Assembly: GCF_000721105.1 (NCBI RefSeq)
Contig: NZ_JOEV01000014.1
Coordinates: 183,496 to 247,495 of the forward strand
DNA: 64,000 nucleotides
Direction of reading: 5' to 3'
From: Streptomyces cellulosae
GTDB lineage: Bacteria > Actinomycetota > Actinomycetes > Streptomycetales > Streptomycetaceae
Within the stretch, counting starts at the first letter, position 1. Each line of letters begins with the position of its first letter. A program made the position numbers and the translations under genes. Positions 8,749 to 16,421 of the stretch are shown here, piece by piece. The notes under the pieces are model-generated. The model ran no database searches, had not been told where the DNA came from, and saw nothing but the letters and a program-made list of their open reading frames with translations.

Positions 8749-9350
8749 GTACCGGGTTCACGGGTATCGCGGTCATCGGGGACTGTCCCCTCTTCCGGCA
8801 CGGCGTTTCGCAGCTGGTCTGCACCGCTCCTGACCTCCGGCTGATCGTCGCGGCGTCATCGCTCCAGGCCGCGGACGGCAGTCTGCGTGGCGCCGACGTG
8901 GTCCTGGTGGACCTGCAGCAGTCGCCCCCGAGGCTCGCGGCGGCCGTGACGAAGCTGCGGAAGCGGGGGCACGCCGTCATCATCACGTCGTCCGGTGCGC
9001 AGATCGACGCGGTTCAGGTGATCCGGGCGGGCGCCAGCGGATATCTGAGCCGGCAGGCCGAGGTGGAGGAACTGCTGACGGCGATTCGGGTCGTGGGCTC
9101 GGGCCGCAGCTACGTGTCCGCGGCCACCGACTGTCTGCTGGAGACATCTCCGCACTTCACGAGCCGGGAGCAGGACATCCTGAGGCTTGTCGTCAACGGC
9201 GCGACGGACAATGAAATCGCCGAGAAGCTGTGCATCAGCAAGCACACCGTGCAGTCGCACCTCGACCGAATCCGCGAGAAAACGGGTTACCGACGCCGCC
9301 CCGATCTGACCCGGCTCGCTATCGAATACGGGCTTCTCGACCGGGGATAG
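8745..9350 (+). CDS. LuxR-type response-regulator-like transcription factor
   Basis: 201 aa. A receiver-like domain (residues ~5-120) keeps the phospho-acceptor region VVLVDLQQSP and a GASGYL segment, but the lysine normally following (GYLLKDA) is replaced in GYLSRQAE. A NarL/LuxR helix-turn-helix follows: SREQDILRLVVNGATDNEIA, then KLCISKHTVQSHLDRI. No sensor kinase is adjacent, so it is an orphan and perhaps phosphorylation-independent. The GTG start at 8745 overlaps the small ORF stop. It lies 155 bases before a secreted-protein gene on the same strand, a possible target. Confidence 0.8.
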   Translation: MSTGFTGIAVIGDCPLFRHGVSQLVCTAPDLRLIVAASSLQAADGSLRGADVVLVDLQQSPPRLAAAVTKLRKRGHAVIITSSGAQIDAVQVIRAGASGYLSRQAEVEELLTAIRVVGSGRSYVSAATDCLLETSPHFTSREQDILRLVVNGATDNEIAEKLCISKHTVQSHLDRIREKTGYRRRPDLTRLAIEYGLLDRG

Positions 9351-9505
9351 AGCCGCAGCAGGCAGCTGCTGTGGGTAGTCCTGCCCCGTCATTCGCGGGT
9401 ATTTGTTCCCCTTGACCATGACGGGCCCAGGCCAGACCTTGGTAGAGGCAATTCATGTCTCACGCCCAGCCGTTCGGAGTGTGAGCCGAAAAGCTAGGAG
9501 AAGAA

Positions 9506-9883
9506 ATGCGCAATCGCGTCGCAATTCTCGCCGTCACATCGGTACTCCCTCTGACAGCCGTGGCCTCGCTCGCGGCTGCGAGCCAGGCGGCAGCCGACCC
9601 GCAAAGCGGAGAGGTCGTGGTCACCGGGTCGGTCGGAGACTGCAACAGCGGAGTATCTCCCCAGTCAGTGTCGATAAAGGCGGGCCAGGAAACCATCACC
9701 GATAAAAATCCGGGCGTGGAGAACGCGGGCGCGTACTCGGTCACCTTCCAGAAGATCCCCACTGCAGGCGCACCTGCCGTGGCCACCGTGACCTGCGCAG
9801 GCGATTCGTACACGGTGAACTTCACGATCAAGCGGCCGACCACAGCGGACGACCTGGTTCAGAGGAAGAACCTCCAGGAGTAA
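9506..9883 (+). CDS. Small secreted protein of unknown function
   Basis: 125 aa. A clear Sec signal peptide (MRNRVAILAVTSVLPLTAVA, likely cleaved after SQAAA near residue 31) is followed by a ~95-residue extracellular domain, beta-rich by pattern, with two cysteines (GDCNSG and VTCAGD) that could form one disulfide. An AGGAGA ribosome site precedes the ATG at 9506. I do not recognise a family. Its position directly after an orphan LuxR-type regulator suggests co-regulation. The upstream ~155 bases are less GC-rich than the surroundings, consistent with a promoter. Confidence 0.75.
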   Translation: MRNRVAILAVTSVLPLTAVASLAAASQAAADPQSGEVVVTGSVGDCNSGVSPQSVSIKAGQETITDKNPGVENAGAYSVTFQKIPTAGAPAVATVTCAGDSYTVNFTIKRPTTADDLVQRKNLQE

Positions 9884-9980
9884 AACGCGGGCGCCGGGCG
9901 TCGGGAGCGTTGCGGAGCAGGCCGGCCGCGATGTTCCCGACGCAGGCGTGCGACGGCACCGCGGCCCGGTCACGAGCCCG

Positions 9981-10223
9981 CTACGGCAGTCGCCTGATCC
10001 ACCACACGGCAAGGCCGTAGGCGACAACCGACGCGGCGAGGCTCGCCAGGACCGTGGACGTGTACGCCCAGCCGGGCAGCGTCCGCCTGAAGAGCCCGAA
10101 CGTGGCGTCGCGGGTGACGGCGAATGCCGCGACGGCGGCGAACGTCGCGCCCGCGGACTGCTTGGTCCACCGCCCCGGCTGCGGGGCGAGGCGGCCATCA
10201 GGGCCGGGGGCGGGTTCTGTCAC
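9981..10223 (-). CDS. Small membrane protein, two predicted helices
   Basis: 80 aa. A polar N-terminus (MTEPAPGPDGRLAPQPGRWT) is followed by two hydrophobic stretches, AGATFAAVAAFAVT and YTSTVLASLAASVVAYGLAVW, separated by a basic/aromatic loop, and a short basic C-terminus. The start is GTG at 10223 with a weak ribosome site. It resembles the many conserved Streptomyces hypothetical proteins of this kind; no function can be inferred. It lies downstream of the Uma2 gene on the same strand with a 61-base gap. Confidence 0.6.
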   Translation of the reverse strand: MTEPAPGPDGRLAPQPGRWTKQSAGATFAAVAAFAVTRDATFGLFRRTLPGWAYTSTVLASLAASVVAYGLAVWWIRRLP

Positions 10224-10284
10224 TCGTCAGTTGTACCGGTGCGCCCAGCGAGTTATCAACGGCTGTCGGTCCAAGCCCATGCGG

Positions 10285-10902
10285 CTAGTCCGTGAGGAAC
10301 GGGGCCGTGTCCACAGTGGGGTACGGCCCCGGGAGCGGAAGCGGCTCGCCGAGGTTCACCTTGATGTCGGTGGCGTAGTAGGCCTCGGTGGGGTCGTCGC
10401 CGGGGAGAACGGGGTCCGTGTAGCAGTGGGCCGTCCCGCTGTGCCGGTCGACGAGGACGTAGACGGGGATGCCGGCGGCGGCGTACATGCGGAATTTCGG
10501 GCCGGTGTCCGTCTCGTGGTTGGTGGAGGTGACCTCGCCGACGAGGGCGATCATGTCGATGGGGTACCAACCTTTGTGGGCCTTGCGGTACGACTCGTCG
10601 AGTTCGGTCGGCTTGCGGCGGCGAATGTAGAAGTCCGGGATGACGAGGGCCATCGTCCTGCCGTCCTTGTGGGCGGCACGGTAGCCGTTGCCCATCCCCG
10701 CAAGTTCGAATCCCGTGGTGAAGAACTGAACTGCGAGTTTGAAAGCACCGTCGTTGTGGTTGTCGTTCGGTTGCGGCGGCACGATGGCCATCCCCTCGAC
10801 GTACTCGGGTCGAATCGGCGCCACGGACGCCTCCTCGATCGCGATCAACAGATCGATGGGGTCCTGCGTCATGACCGGCTCCGTGATGGGTTCGGCGCTC
10901 AT
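10285..10902 (-). CDS. Uma2-family (DUF820) PD-(D/E)XK endonuclease-fold protein
   Basis: 205 aa. The core matches Uma2 proteins: ALVIPDFYIRRRKPTE supplies the PD motif, and DMIALVGEVTSTNHE with GPKFRMYAAAGIPVYVLVDR supplies the E...K catalytic-type segment and the family-typical YAxxGIPxYVLVD sequence. A GAGGAGAA ribosome site supports the ATG at 10902. Uma2 proteins are abundant in Streptomyces and cyanobacteria, and their biological role is unknown. Monocistronic or linked with the small membrane gene downstream. Confidence 0.82.
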   Translation of the reverse strand: MSAEPITEPVMTQDPIDLLIAIEEASVAPIRPEYVEGMAIVPPQPNDNHNDGAFKLAVQFFTTGFELAGMGNGYRAAHKDGRTMALVIPDFYIRRRKPTELDESYRKAHKGWYPIDMIALVGEVTSTNHETDTGPKFRMYAAAGIPVYVLVDRHSGTAHCYTDPVLPGDDPTEAYYATDIKVNLGEPLPLPGPYPTVDTAPFLTD

Positions 10903-10966
10903 CCCTGGTTCTCCTCGTCACGCTGCTGCCAGGCTAAGCCCGCCTCGGGCTCCCCGGCAGAACGAT

Positions 10967-11002
10967 GGGGCACCCCGAGCGCGCTCCGCGCCGGGATGCC
11001 CC
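10967..11002 (-). terminator. Hairpin after mscS
   Basis: GGGGCACCCCG and CGGGATGCCCC pair over 11 positions with one mismatch around a 14-base loop, about 55 bases past the mscS stop on the leftward strand. There is no clear T-run, as usual in Streptomyces. Confidence 0.45.
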
Positions 11003-11055
11003 GACCGTTCACTCGAACGAGCGTGCTGAATCGATACGGCGCCGCCGTCGCACCC

Positions 11056-12156
11056 CTATTTCGGCGCCGACCTCGGCTGGACGATCGGAGAGGCCGCTTC
11101 CGCCTGGGGGGATGCCGAGTTGGCGTACACCGACGGGGGCGCCACCGCGGCCGTGGGGTCGGCTAACTCGGTTTCCTGGGCCGGGGCGGGCGGGCCACCC
11201 ACGATCGGGATGTCCGCGGCGTCGAAGGCGCGCTTGATGCGCCAGCGCAGTTCGCGTTCGACGGTGAGGGACTTGCCGGGCATCGTCTTGGCGGAGACCC
11301 GCACCACCATCGAGTCGAGCAGGACGCTGTCGAGGCCGAGGACCTCGATCGGGCCCCACAGGAGCTCGTTCCAGGGCTCCTCCTTGCTCATCCTCTCGGC
11401 GACCTCGTTGAGCGTCCGCTTCACCTTGTCGAGGTCCTCGTCGGCCCGGACGGTCACGTCGACGCCGGCCGTCGCCCAGCCCTGGGAGAGGTTGCCGATG
11501 CGCTTGACCTCGCCGTTGCGGACGTACCAGATCTCACCGCTGTCGCCGCGCAGCTTGGTCACGCGCAGGCCGACCTCGATGACCTCGCCGGAGGCCACGC
11601 CCGCGTCGATCGTGTCGCCGACGCCGTACTGGTCCTCCAGGATCATGAACACGCCCGAGAGGAAGTCCGTGACCAGGTTCCGCGCGCCGAAACCGATCGC
11701 CACGCCCGCGACACCGGCGGACGCCAGCAGCGGGGCGAGGTTGATCTCGAAGGTGCCCAGGACCATCAGGGCCGCGGTGCCCAGGATCAGGAAGCTGGCC
11801 ACCGAGCGCAGCACCGAGCCGATGGCCTGCGAGCGCTGACGGCGGCGCTCCACGTTCACCAGCAGTCCGCCGAGCGATGTGCCGTCGACCGACTGGACCG
11901 TGCGGTTCATGCGGTCGATCAGCTTGGTGATCGCCCGCCGCACCGCGACTCTCAGCACCGCGGCGATCACCAGGATCAGCAGGACCCTGAGGCCGATCGC
12001 CAGCCATGTGGACCAGTTCTGCTGGACCCAGCTGGCGGCGTTCGTCGCGCTCTCCTGGGCGTCCTGGAGCGACGGCACCGCCGGAGCGGTCGGCGTTCCC
12101 GAGGGAGACGGCGACGGCGACGGACCGACGGCCAGTAGGACGGCGGACAAGGACAC
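11056..12156 (-). CDS. mscS: MscS-family mechanosensitive ion channel
   Basis: 366 aa. An extracellular N-terminus rich in Ser/Pro (VGPSPSPSPSGTPTAPAV) is followed by membrane helices near 48-68 and 112-132, and a pore-lining TM3 in the Gly/Ala pattern LLASAGVAGVAIGFGARNLV. The following beta domain begins DFLSGVFMILEDQYGVGDTI, typical of MscS. The GTG at 12156 has GGAGGT 7 bases upstream. The protein opens under membrane tension to release solutes on osmotic downshock. The C-terminal tail (~45 residues) is disordered, Pro/Ala-rich and variable. Confidence 0.9.
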   Translation of the reverse strand: MSLSAVLLAVGPSPSPSPSGTPTAPAVPSLQDAQESATNAASWVQQNWSTWLAIGLRVLLILVIAAVLRVAVRRAITKLIDRMNRTVQSVDGTSLGGLLVNVERRRQRSQAIGSVLRSVASFLILGTAALMVLGTFEINLAPLLASAGVAGVAIGFGARNLVTDFLSGVFMILEDQYGVGDTIDAGVASGEVIEVGLRVTKLRGDSGEIWYVRNGEVKRIGNLSQGWATAGVDVTVRADEDLDKVKRTLNEVAERMSKEEPWNELLWGPIEVLGLDSVLLDSMVVRVSAKTMPGKSLTVERELRWRIKRAFDAADIPIVGGPPAPAQETELADPTAAVAPPSVYANSASPQAEAASPIVQPRSAPK

Positions 12157-12529
12157 GGCAGGTACCTCCAGTGCAGCGGTCCGCCCCTCCGGTCGCGGTC
12201 AGGTTCGTACGGCGTGGGGTCGTACGGGCGTACGTCCGGTCGTACGTCGTGCTTCAAGGTCACGGAAAGGTCACCGGTGGGGCAGCTCCACCACACTATC
12301 GGGGCATCGTGTGTGGATCGTTGCAATGTTCGGGGGAGAGGGCGCGCCGACCTGGGGATGAACAGGTGGGATGAACAACTCATGATCGTGGGAATGAAGT
12401 GGATGTGGTCGAAAACACTCCCAGCCCGTTACCGGGACATGGTGGCGCTTCCACCAGGCCTGAGGGGAGACTGACTACGAAATCGTCCCGGCGCGAGCCA
12501 CGCGCCGCCGGCGTCCGAGGAGGCCATCC
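12157..12529. other. Divergent intergenic region mscS / HNH gene
   Basis: About 370 bases between two divergent genes. It holds scattered GTACG-rich short repeats near 12205-12255 and an AT-richer stretch at 12360-12420. No convincing gene or RNA was found; both promoters must be here. Confidence 0.55.
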
Positions 12530-13066
12530 GTGCCGCATGTCCTGGTCCTGAACGCGTCGTACGAGCCGCTCGGCGTCGTACCGCTCCGCCGCGCACTCAT
12601 CCTCGTCCTGGAGAACAAGGCCGTGTGCCTCGAGGAGTCCGGCGCCTTCATGCACAGCGCGACCGTCACCGTCCCCGCACCCAGCGTGGTCCGGCTCAAG
12701 CGATTCGTGCGGGTTCCCTACCGCGGGCCCGTTCCGCTCACCCGGCGGGCGCTCTTCGCCCGTGACGGGGGCCGGTGCATGTACTGCGGTGGTGTCGCAA
12801 CCAGCGTCGACCACGTCATCCCGCGCAGTCGCGGGGGCAAGCACGTCTGGGACAACGTCGTCGCGTCCTGCCGCCGCTGCAACCATGTCAAGGCCGACCG
12901 CCATCTCGTCGAGATCGGCTGGCGGCTGCGTCACAAACCGGCCCCGCCCACCGGCCTGGCCTGGCGCATCATCGGGACCGGCCACAGGGATCCGCGCTGG
13001 CTGCCGTACTTGCAGCCGTACGGCGCGGACGACGCCCTGGCCCGGATCGACGGCATTTCCGCCTGA
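12530..13066 (+). CDS. HNH endonuclease family protein
   Basis: 178 aa. The HNH/zinc module is complete: CMYCGGVATSVDHVIPRSRG supplies the first Cys pair and the central His, and DNVVASCRRCNHVKADRHL the second Cys pair and the terminal His. The N-terminal part (MPHVLVLNASYEPLGVVPLR) is the conserved beginning of a widespread actinobacterial and cyanobacterial HNH group. GAGGAGG lies upstream of the GTG at 12530. Substrate unknown; such genes are core-genome, not linked to restriction or phage genes here. Confidence 0.88.
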   Translation: MPHVLVLNASYEPLGVVPLRRALILVLENKAVCLEESGAFMHSATVTVPAPSVVRLKRFVRVPYRGPVPLTRRALFARDGGRCMYCGGVATSVDHVIPRSRGGKHVWDNVVASCRRCNHVKADRHLVEIGWRLRHKPAPPTGLAWRIIGTGHRDPRWLPYLQPYGADDALARIDGISA

Positions 13067-13126
13067 CGACGATCCGGGCTTTTGTGTTGTCCGGGCAGAG
13101 CCATCCGCGTCGCCGGACAGGCCGTT

Positions 13127-13163
13127 GCCGGCCCCGGGGGTCCCCCGTGCCCCCGGGGCCGGC
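13127..13163. terminator. Bidirectional terminator between HNH and FtsX-like permease genes
   Basis: A perfect 14-bp stem, GCCGGCCCCGGGGG with CCCCCGGGGCCGGC, closes a 9-base loop between two convergent genes. Confidence 0.75.
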
Positions 13164-13173
13164 GGTCATGGGG

Positions 13174-14595
13174 TCACGCGTACCGCAGCTCCGCCGGGTG
13201 GAGCGAGCGGCGCAGCAACGGGAGCGAGGTGGCCGCGGCCAGCAGACAGGCCGCGTACACGGCGAGCGGGACCAGGAGAGCCACGTACGGCACGGCCGGG
13301 GTGGTGTGCTCCGTGGCGAGCGCGGCGTACCAGACGCCGATCGCCATACCGCCGGTGCCCGCCAGCGCGACCGCGGGGAGCAGCGGCAGCGCGGTCTCCA
13401 GAAGCAGCGCCCGGCCCAGCACTGCGCGCGGCACCCCGGCCGCGGTCAGGGCGGCCAGGCCCCGGCGCCGGGTGGCCAGGGCCTCGGCGGTGCCGACGGC
13501 GAGACCTGACAGGACGATCGCGAGGGCGACAAGGATCGCGGCGGCCGTCAGATCGAGCCCCGTCGTGTAGTAGCTCATGTCCATGCCCAGCCGGCCAGCG
13601 CGATGCTGGGCGCGCAGATCGGCGAGCATCACCTGCCGTACTCCGACGAAGCCCGTGCCCACGACCGTCACGAGCAGTACGGCCGCGTGGGTGCGGGCCG
13701 CCGCCCACGGGTCGTTGCGCAGCCGTTCCGCAGCGATCAGCGTCGCCGCCGTCCGGGCCCGGCGCGCGAGCCGCGAGCCGAGGCCTCCGGCCACGGCGCC
13801 CGCGAGCCACACCGCGCCCGCGCCGACCGTGACGACCAGGCCGAACACCATCAGCGGCGTCTTCCCGTACCCCCGGCCGGTCGTGCCCGTGGAGATGCTG
13901 GTGACCGTGACGAGAGCCACTGCCCCCGTCAGGAGGAGCGCCCCCAGGAACAGCAGGCCGGGACCCCGGCCCGTGCGCGGCCGCAGCCGGCGTACCCAGC
14001 CCAGCGGCGATGCCACCACGCGGCGCAGCGCCAAGGCGCTCGCCGCCGCGCCCAGCACCGGGACACCGACGGCGACCAGCGCCACGCCGGTCCAGGCGAG
14101 GGCTGTCGGCCGGTCCCACAGGCGCTGCAGCAGCGCCACCGAGACGACGGTGGCGGCCACCGAGCCGAGAAGACAGGCCAGCCCGGTCTCCAGCGCGGCG
14201 ATCCGGCGCACCTGCCAGGGGGCGGCCCCGGCCAGCCGCAGCCCGGCCAGCCGCCGGTCGCGGTGCACGGCGCCGATACGGGCGCACTGGCCGAGGAACC
14301 CGAGCACGGGAATCAGCAGGAGCAGCAGGGCGAGGATCACTCCGGCGCGGGTTCCGGGCTCGTCCAGCAGTTCGTGTCCTACGGGCACCTGGTATGTGCC
14401 CCGGAGCGAGGCCAGTGTGACGGCCGCGAGGGCGATGCCGGTCGCGAGTGCGGCGCCCAGCGCCGTGAGCGTGACGCGCCACCCTTCCCGCCGGTCGGAA
14501 CCCCGGGTGAGCTGCCAGGCGATCCGCAGGTCGGTGCGCAGGGAGCGTATGGAGCGCTGAGAGTTGAGGGAGCCCACAGGCCGTACGGAGCTCAT
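13174..14595 (-). CDS. FtsX-like ABC transporter permease
   Basis: 473 aa membrane protein. A cytoplasmic start (residues ~1-35) is followed by many hydrophobic segments, including TALGAALATGIALAAVTLAS, ILALLLLLIPVLGFLG, LLFLGALLLTGAVALVTV and the pair near 335-360. FtsX/MacB-type permeases act with a cytoplasmic ATPase to drive periplasmic or lipid-linked work or drug export rather than classical uptake. It overlaps the ATPase stop by four bases (ATGA), so the two form a unit. Substrate unknown; co-transcription with a PadR regulator suggests a stress or drug-responsive exporter. Confidence 0.8.
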   Translation of the reverse strand: MSSVRPVGSLNSQRSIRSLRTDLRIAWQLTRGSDRREGWRVTLTALGAALATGIALAAVTLASLRGTYQVPVGHELLDEPGTRAGVILALLLLLIPVLGFLGQCARIGAVHRDRRLAGLRLAGAAPWQVRRIAALETGLACLLGSVAATVVSVALLQRLWDRPTALAWTGVALVAVGVPVLGAAASALALRRVVASPLGWVRRLRPRTGRGPGLLFLGALLLTGAVALVTVTSISTGTTGRGYGKTPLMVFGLVVTVGAGAVWLAGAVAGGLGSRLARRARTAATLIAAERLRNDPWAAARTHAAVLLVTVVGTGFVGVRQVMLADLRAQHRAGRLGMDMSYYTTGLDLTAAAILVALAIVLSGLAVGTAEALATRRRGLAALTAAGVPRAVLGRALLLETALPLLPAVALAGTGGMAIGVWYAALATEHTTPAVPYVALLVPLAVYAACLLAAATSLPLLRRSLHPAELRYA

Positions 14596-15278
14596 GCGGT
14601 CACCTCCAGCGCCGACACGGTTCCGTCGCTCAGCCGTACCTCGCGGTCCGCGTACGCTGCCACCTGGTCGTCATGCGTGATCAGCAGGACCGCCGTGCCG
14701 GACTCGCGGGCCGTCTGCACCAGGGCCGTCATCACCTGCTCGCTCGCCAAGGAGTCCAGCGCGCCCGTCGGCTCGTCCGCGAAGACGACCTTCGGCCCGG
14801 TCACCAGGGCCCGGGCCAGTGAGGCCCGCTGGGCCTGGCCACCGCTCATGCCGCCGGGCCGCAGTTCCGCCTGCCCCCGCACCCCGAACCGCTCCAGCCA
14901 CTCGCCAGCCCGCTGGTGGGCGTCCTCGCGGGAGGTGCCGGCCAGCAGCAGCGGCAGCGCCACGTTGTCCAGCGCGGTCAGCTCGGGGATCAGCTGCCCG
15001 AACTGGAAGACGACGCCGAACTCGGTACGGCGCAGTTCGCTCAGCCGCTTCTCGGGGAACTGGTCGAGCCGCTCCCCGCCATAGGTCACCGTGCCGTCGT
15101 CCGGGCGGACGATCCCGGCCAGGCAGTGCAGCAGTGTCGACTTCCCGCTGCCGCTGGCGCCGGTGACGGCGAGGATCTCGCCGGCCCGCAGTTCGACCGA
15201 GGCGCCACGCAGGGCCTCAGTGCTGCCGTGTGCCTTGACGAGGTCACGGGCCGCCAGAAGCGGCACTGGGTTGCTCAT
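14592..15278 (-). CDS. ABC transporter ATP-binding protein (LolD/MacB class)
   Basis: 228 aa. Walker A is GASGSGKSTLL, the signature is MSGGQAQRASLARAL and Walker B is VVFADEPTGALD. The 'ADEPTGALD' form and the length are typical of ATPases paired with FtsX-like permeases. The frame is open further upstream, but the ATG at 15278 overlaps the padR stop (ATGA) and begins the conserved MSNPVPLLAARDLVKAHGS. It energises the permease encoded downstream. Confidence 0.9.
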   Translation of the reverse strand: MSNPVPLLAARDLVKAHGSTEALRGASVELRAGEILAVTGASGSGKSTLLHCLAGIVRPDDGTVTYGGERLDQFPEKRLSELRRTEFGVVFQFGQLIPELTALDNVALPLLLAGTSREDAHQRAGEWLERFGVRGQAELRPGGMSGGQAQRASLARALVTGPKVVFADEPTGALDSLASEQVMTALVQTARESGTAVLLITHDDQVAAYADREVRLSDGTVSALEVTA

Positions 15279-15817
15279 GCTGAGTCGACCTCCGCGGTCA
15301 GGGTGGTGAGCCGGGCCGCTGTGGTGGTCATCCAGCGGAGGTCGGCGTCGAGGTGGTTGAGGGCATAGTCCGCCGAGAGCACGGTCGCGAGGTCGGCCCC
15401 CGCGGCGGTCTTGACCGCCGTCAGTTCGCGCATCCGCTCCATGTGGGCGGCGCGCTGCTTCCGGAGGTAGGTGGCTGGGTCGCCGCCGGACAGGATCGAG
15501 ACGACGACCTTGGCGAAGATCTCGTTCGTCACGAATGGCGCGGGCGGGGCGATCCGACCGGCCCACTCGGCCAGTTCACGCGCTCCCTCGGCCGTGGAGT
15601 GGTATGTCGTCCGTTCCGGGCCGCCGTCCGAGTCGGTGCCCTCGATCTCCGCGAAGCCGTCCCGCACCAGGCGTTGCAGGGTCGTGTAGACCTGCCCGTA
15701 GGCCAGCGGGCGGGCCTGCGGGAAACGTTCGTCGTGGCGTCGCTTGAGGTCGTAGCCATGGCTCGGCCCTCCGGCGAGCAGCCCCAGCAGGATATGGCGG
15801 GTGCTCATGGCGATCAT
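15275..15817 (-). CDS. PadR-family transcriptional regulator
   Basis: 180 aa. The PadR winged helix is near the start: STRHILLGLLAGGPSHGYDL, then YGQVYTTLQRLVRDGFAEI. The C-terminal part is the helical dimerisation region of PadR subfamily proteins. Two starts are possible, ATG at 15817 and ATG at 15808 (MSTRHILLG...); the second matches the family start better. First gene of the padR-ATPase-permease operon, with a PadR-type palindrome immediately before the start, so it probably represses its own exporter operon until a ligand binds. Confidence 0.87.
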   Translation of the reverse strand: MIAMSTRHILLGLLAGGPSHGYDLKRRHDERFPQARPLAYGQVYTTLQRLVRDGFAEIEGTDSDGGPERTTYHSTAEGARELAEWAGRIAPPAPFVTNEIFAKVVVSILSGGDPATYLRKQRAAHMERMRELTAVKTAAGADLATVLSADYALNHLDADLRWMTTTAARLTTLTAEVDSA

Positions 15818-15818
15818 T

Positions 15819-15833
15819 ATGTACTGACTACAT
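15819..15833. promoter_or_regulatory. PadR-type operator ATGTA-N5-TACAT
   Basis: A perfect inverted repeat ATGTA-CTGAC-TACAT, within a direct repeat of ATGTACTGA (15819-15827 and 15832-15840). PadR operators commonly contain ATGT...ACAT halves. It lies 2 bases upstream of the more distal padR start, so binding would block promoter or initiation. Confidence 0.65.
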
Positions 15834-16014
15834 GTACTGAGTGAATAGTGATCGTGGGGGAATCATGGGAAACACCGCCGCGGCCTACGATCAGGAAGTA
15901 CCGCGGCGGAACAGAATGTGACGAGAGGCACGTTGTTCCTTCGTGTACGTCTGCCGCCGCGACCGCTGGGTAGGGCTGCGGTATCCGCACGTCGTACTCG
16001 ACAAGGAGGCCCCC

Positions 16015-16266
16015 GTGGCCGCATCGGCGCACCTACTGCTCTCGGCCCTGTCCAAACCCGAGGCGGACCCCTCCGCCCTGTCCGAGGCGGAGCCGTCCGC
16101 CGCAGCCGAGCTCCACCTGTGCGTGTTCAGCGCGGAGGGCGCCTGTGCAGAGGCTCCTCTGACCAGCGAACCGCCCCTGCCCGACGCCGAGCCCCTCACC
16201 AGCGAGCCGCCCCTCGCCGACGCCGCCCCGCTGACCAGCGAGTCCGATGCCCACGCGGAGGCGTAG
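16015..16266 (+). CDS. Unrecognised small acidic protein (83 aa) with repeated PLTSEPPL motif
   Basis: A GTG at 16015 stands 5 bases after a consensus AAGGAGG, one of the best ribosome sites in the window, which selects this start over the upstream ATG at 15943. The product begins MAASAHLLLSALSKPEADP, has two cysteines (HLCVFSAEGAC), and ends with an imperfect repeat (PLTSEPPLPDAEPLTSEPPL, then a shorter copy). It is rich in Ala, Glu, Pro and Ser with almost no basic residues and no membrane segment. I know no family. It sits 41 bases before a tandem repeat and then malQ. It could be a disordered acidic protein or a peptide precursor; neither is shown. Confidence 0.45.
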   Translation: MAASAHLLLSALSKPEADPSALSEAEPSAAAELHLCVFSAEGACAEAPLTSEPPLPDAEPLTSEPPLADAAPLTSESDAHAEA

Positions 16267-16306
16267 ACAAGCAGGCCGAGCCGCAAGCGATGACCGCGCG
16301 AAGTCG

Positions 16307-16418
16307 TAGACCAAAGACCCGGCGGAGCCGTGGACCAATGACCCGGCGGAGCCGTGGACCAATGACCCGGCGGAGCCGCAGATGACCCAGCGGAGCCGTA
16401 GATGACCCAGCGGAGCCG
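16307..16418. repeat. Tandem repeat upstream of malQ (three 24-bp and two 20-bp units)
   Basis: Units of the form TGGACCAATGACCCGGCGGA-GCCG start at 16307, 16331 and 16355; shortened units with GATGACCCAGCGGAGCCG start at 16379 and 16399. The array ends three bases before the malQ start codon, so it forms the malQ 5' leader, and no separate ribosome site is obvious beyond the GGAG in each unit. Confidence 0.85.
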
Positions 16419-16421
16419 TAC

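Noticed and set aside
16015..16266. Definite RiPP precursor
   Set aside because: No maturation enzyme, leader motif or core peptide pattern is present; kept only as an unknown small ORF.
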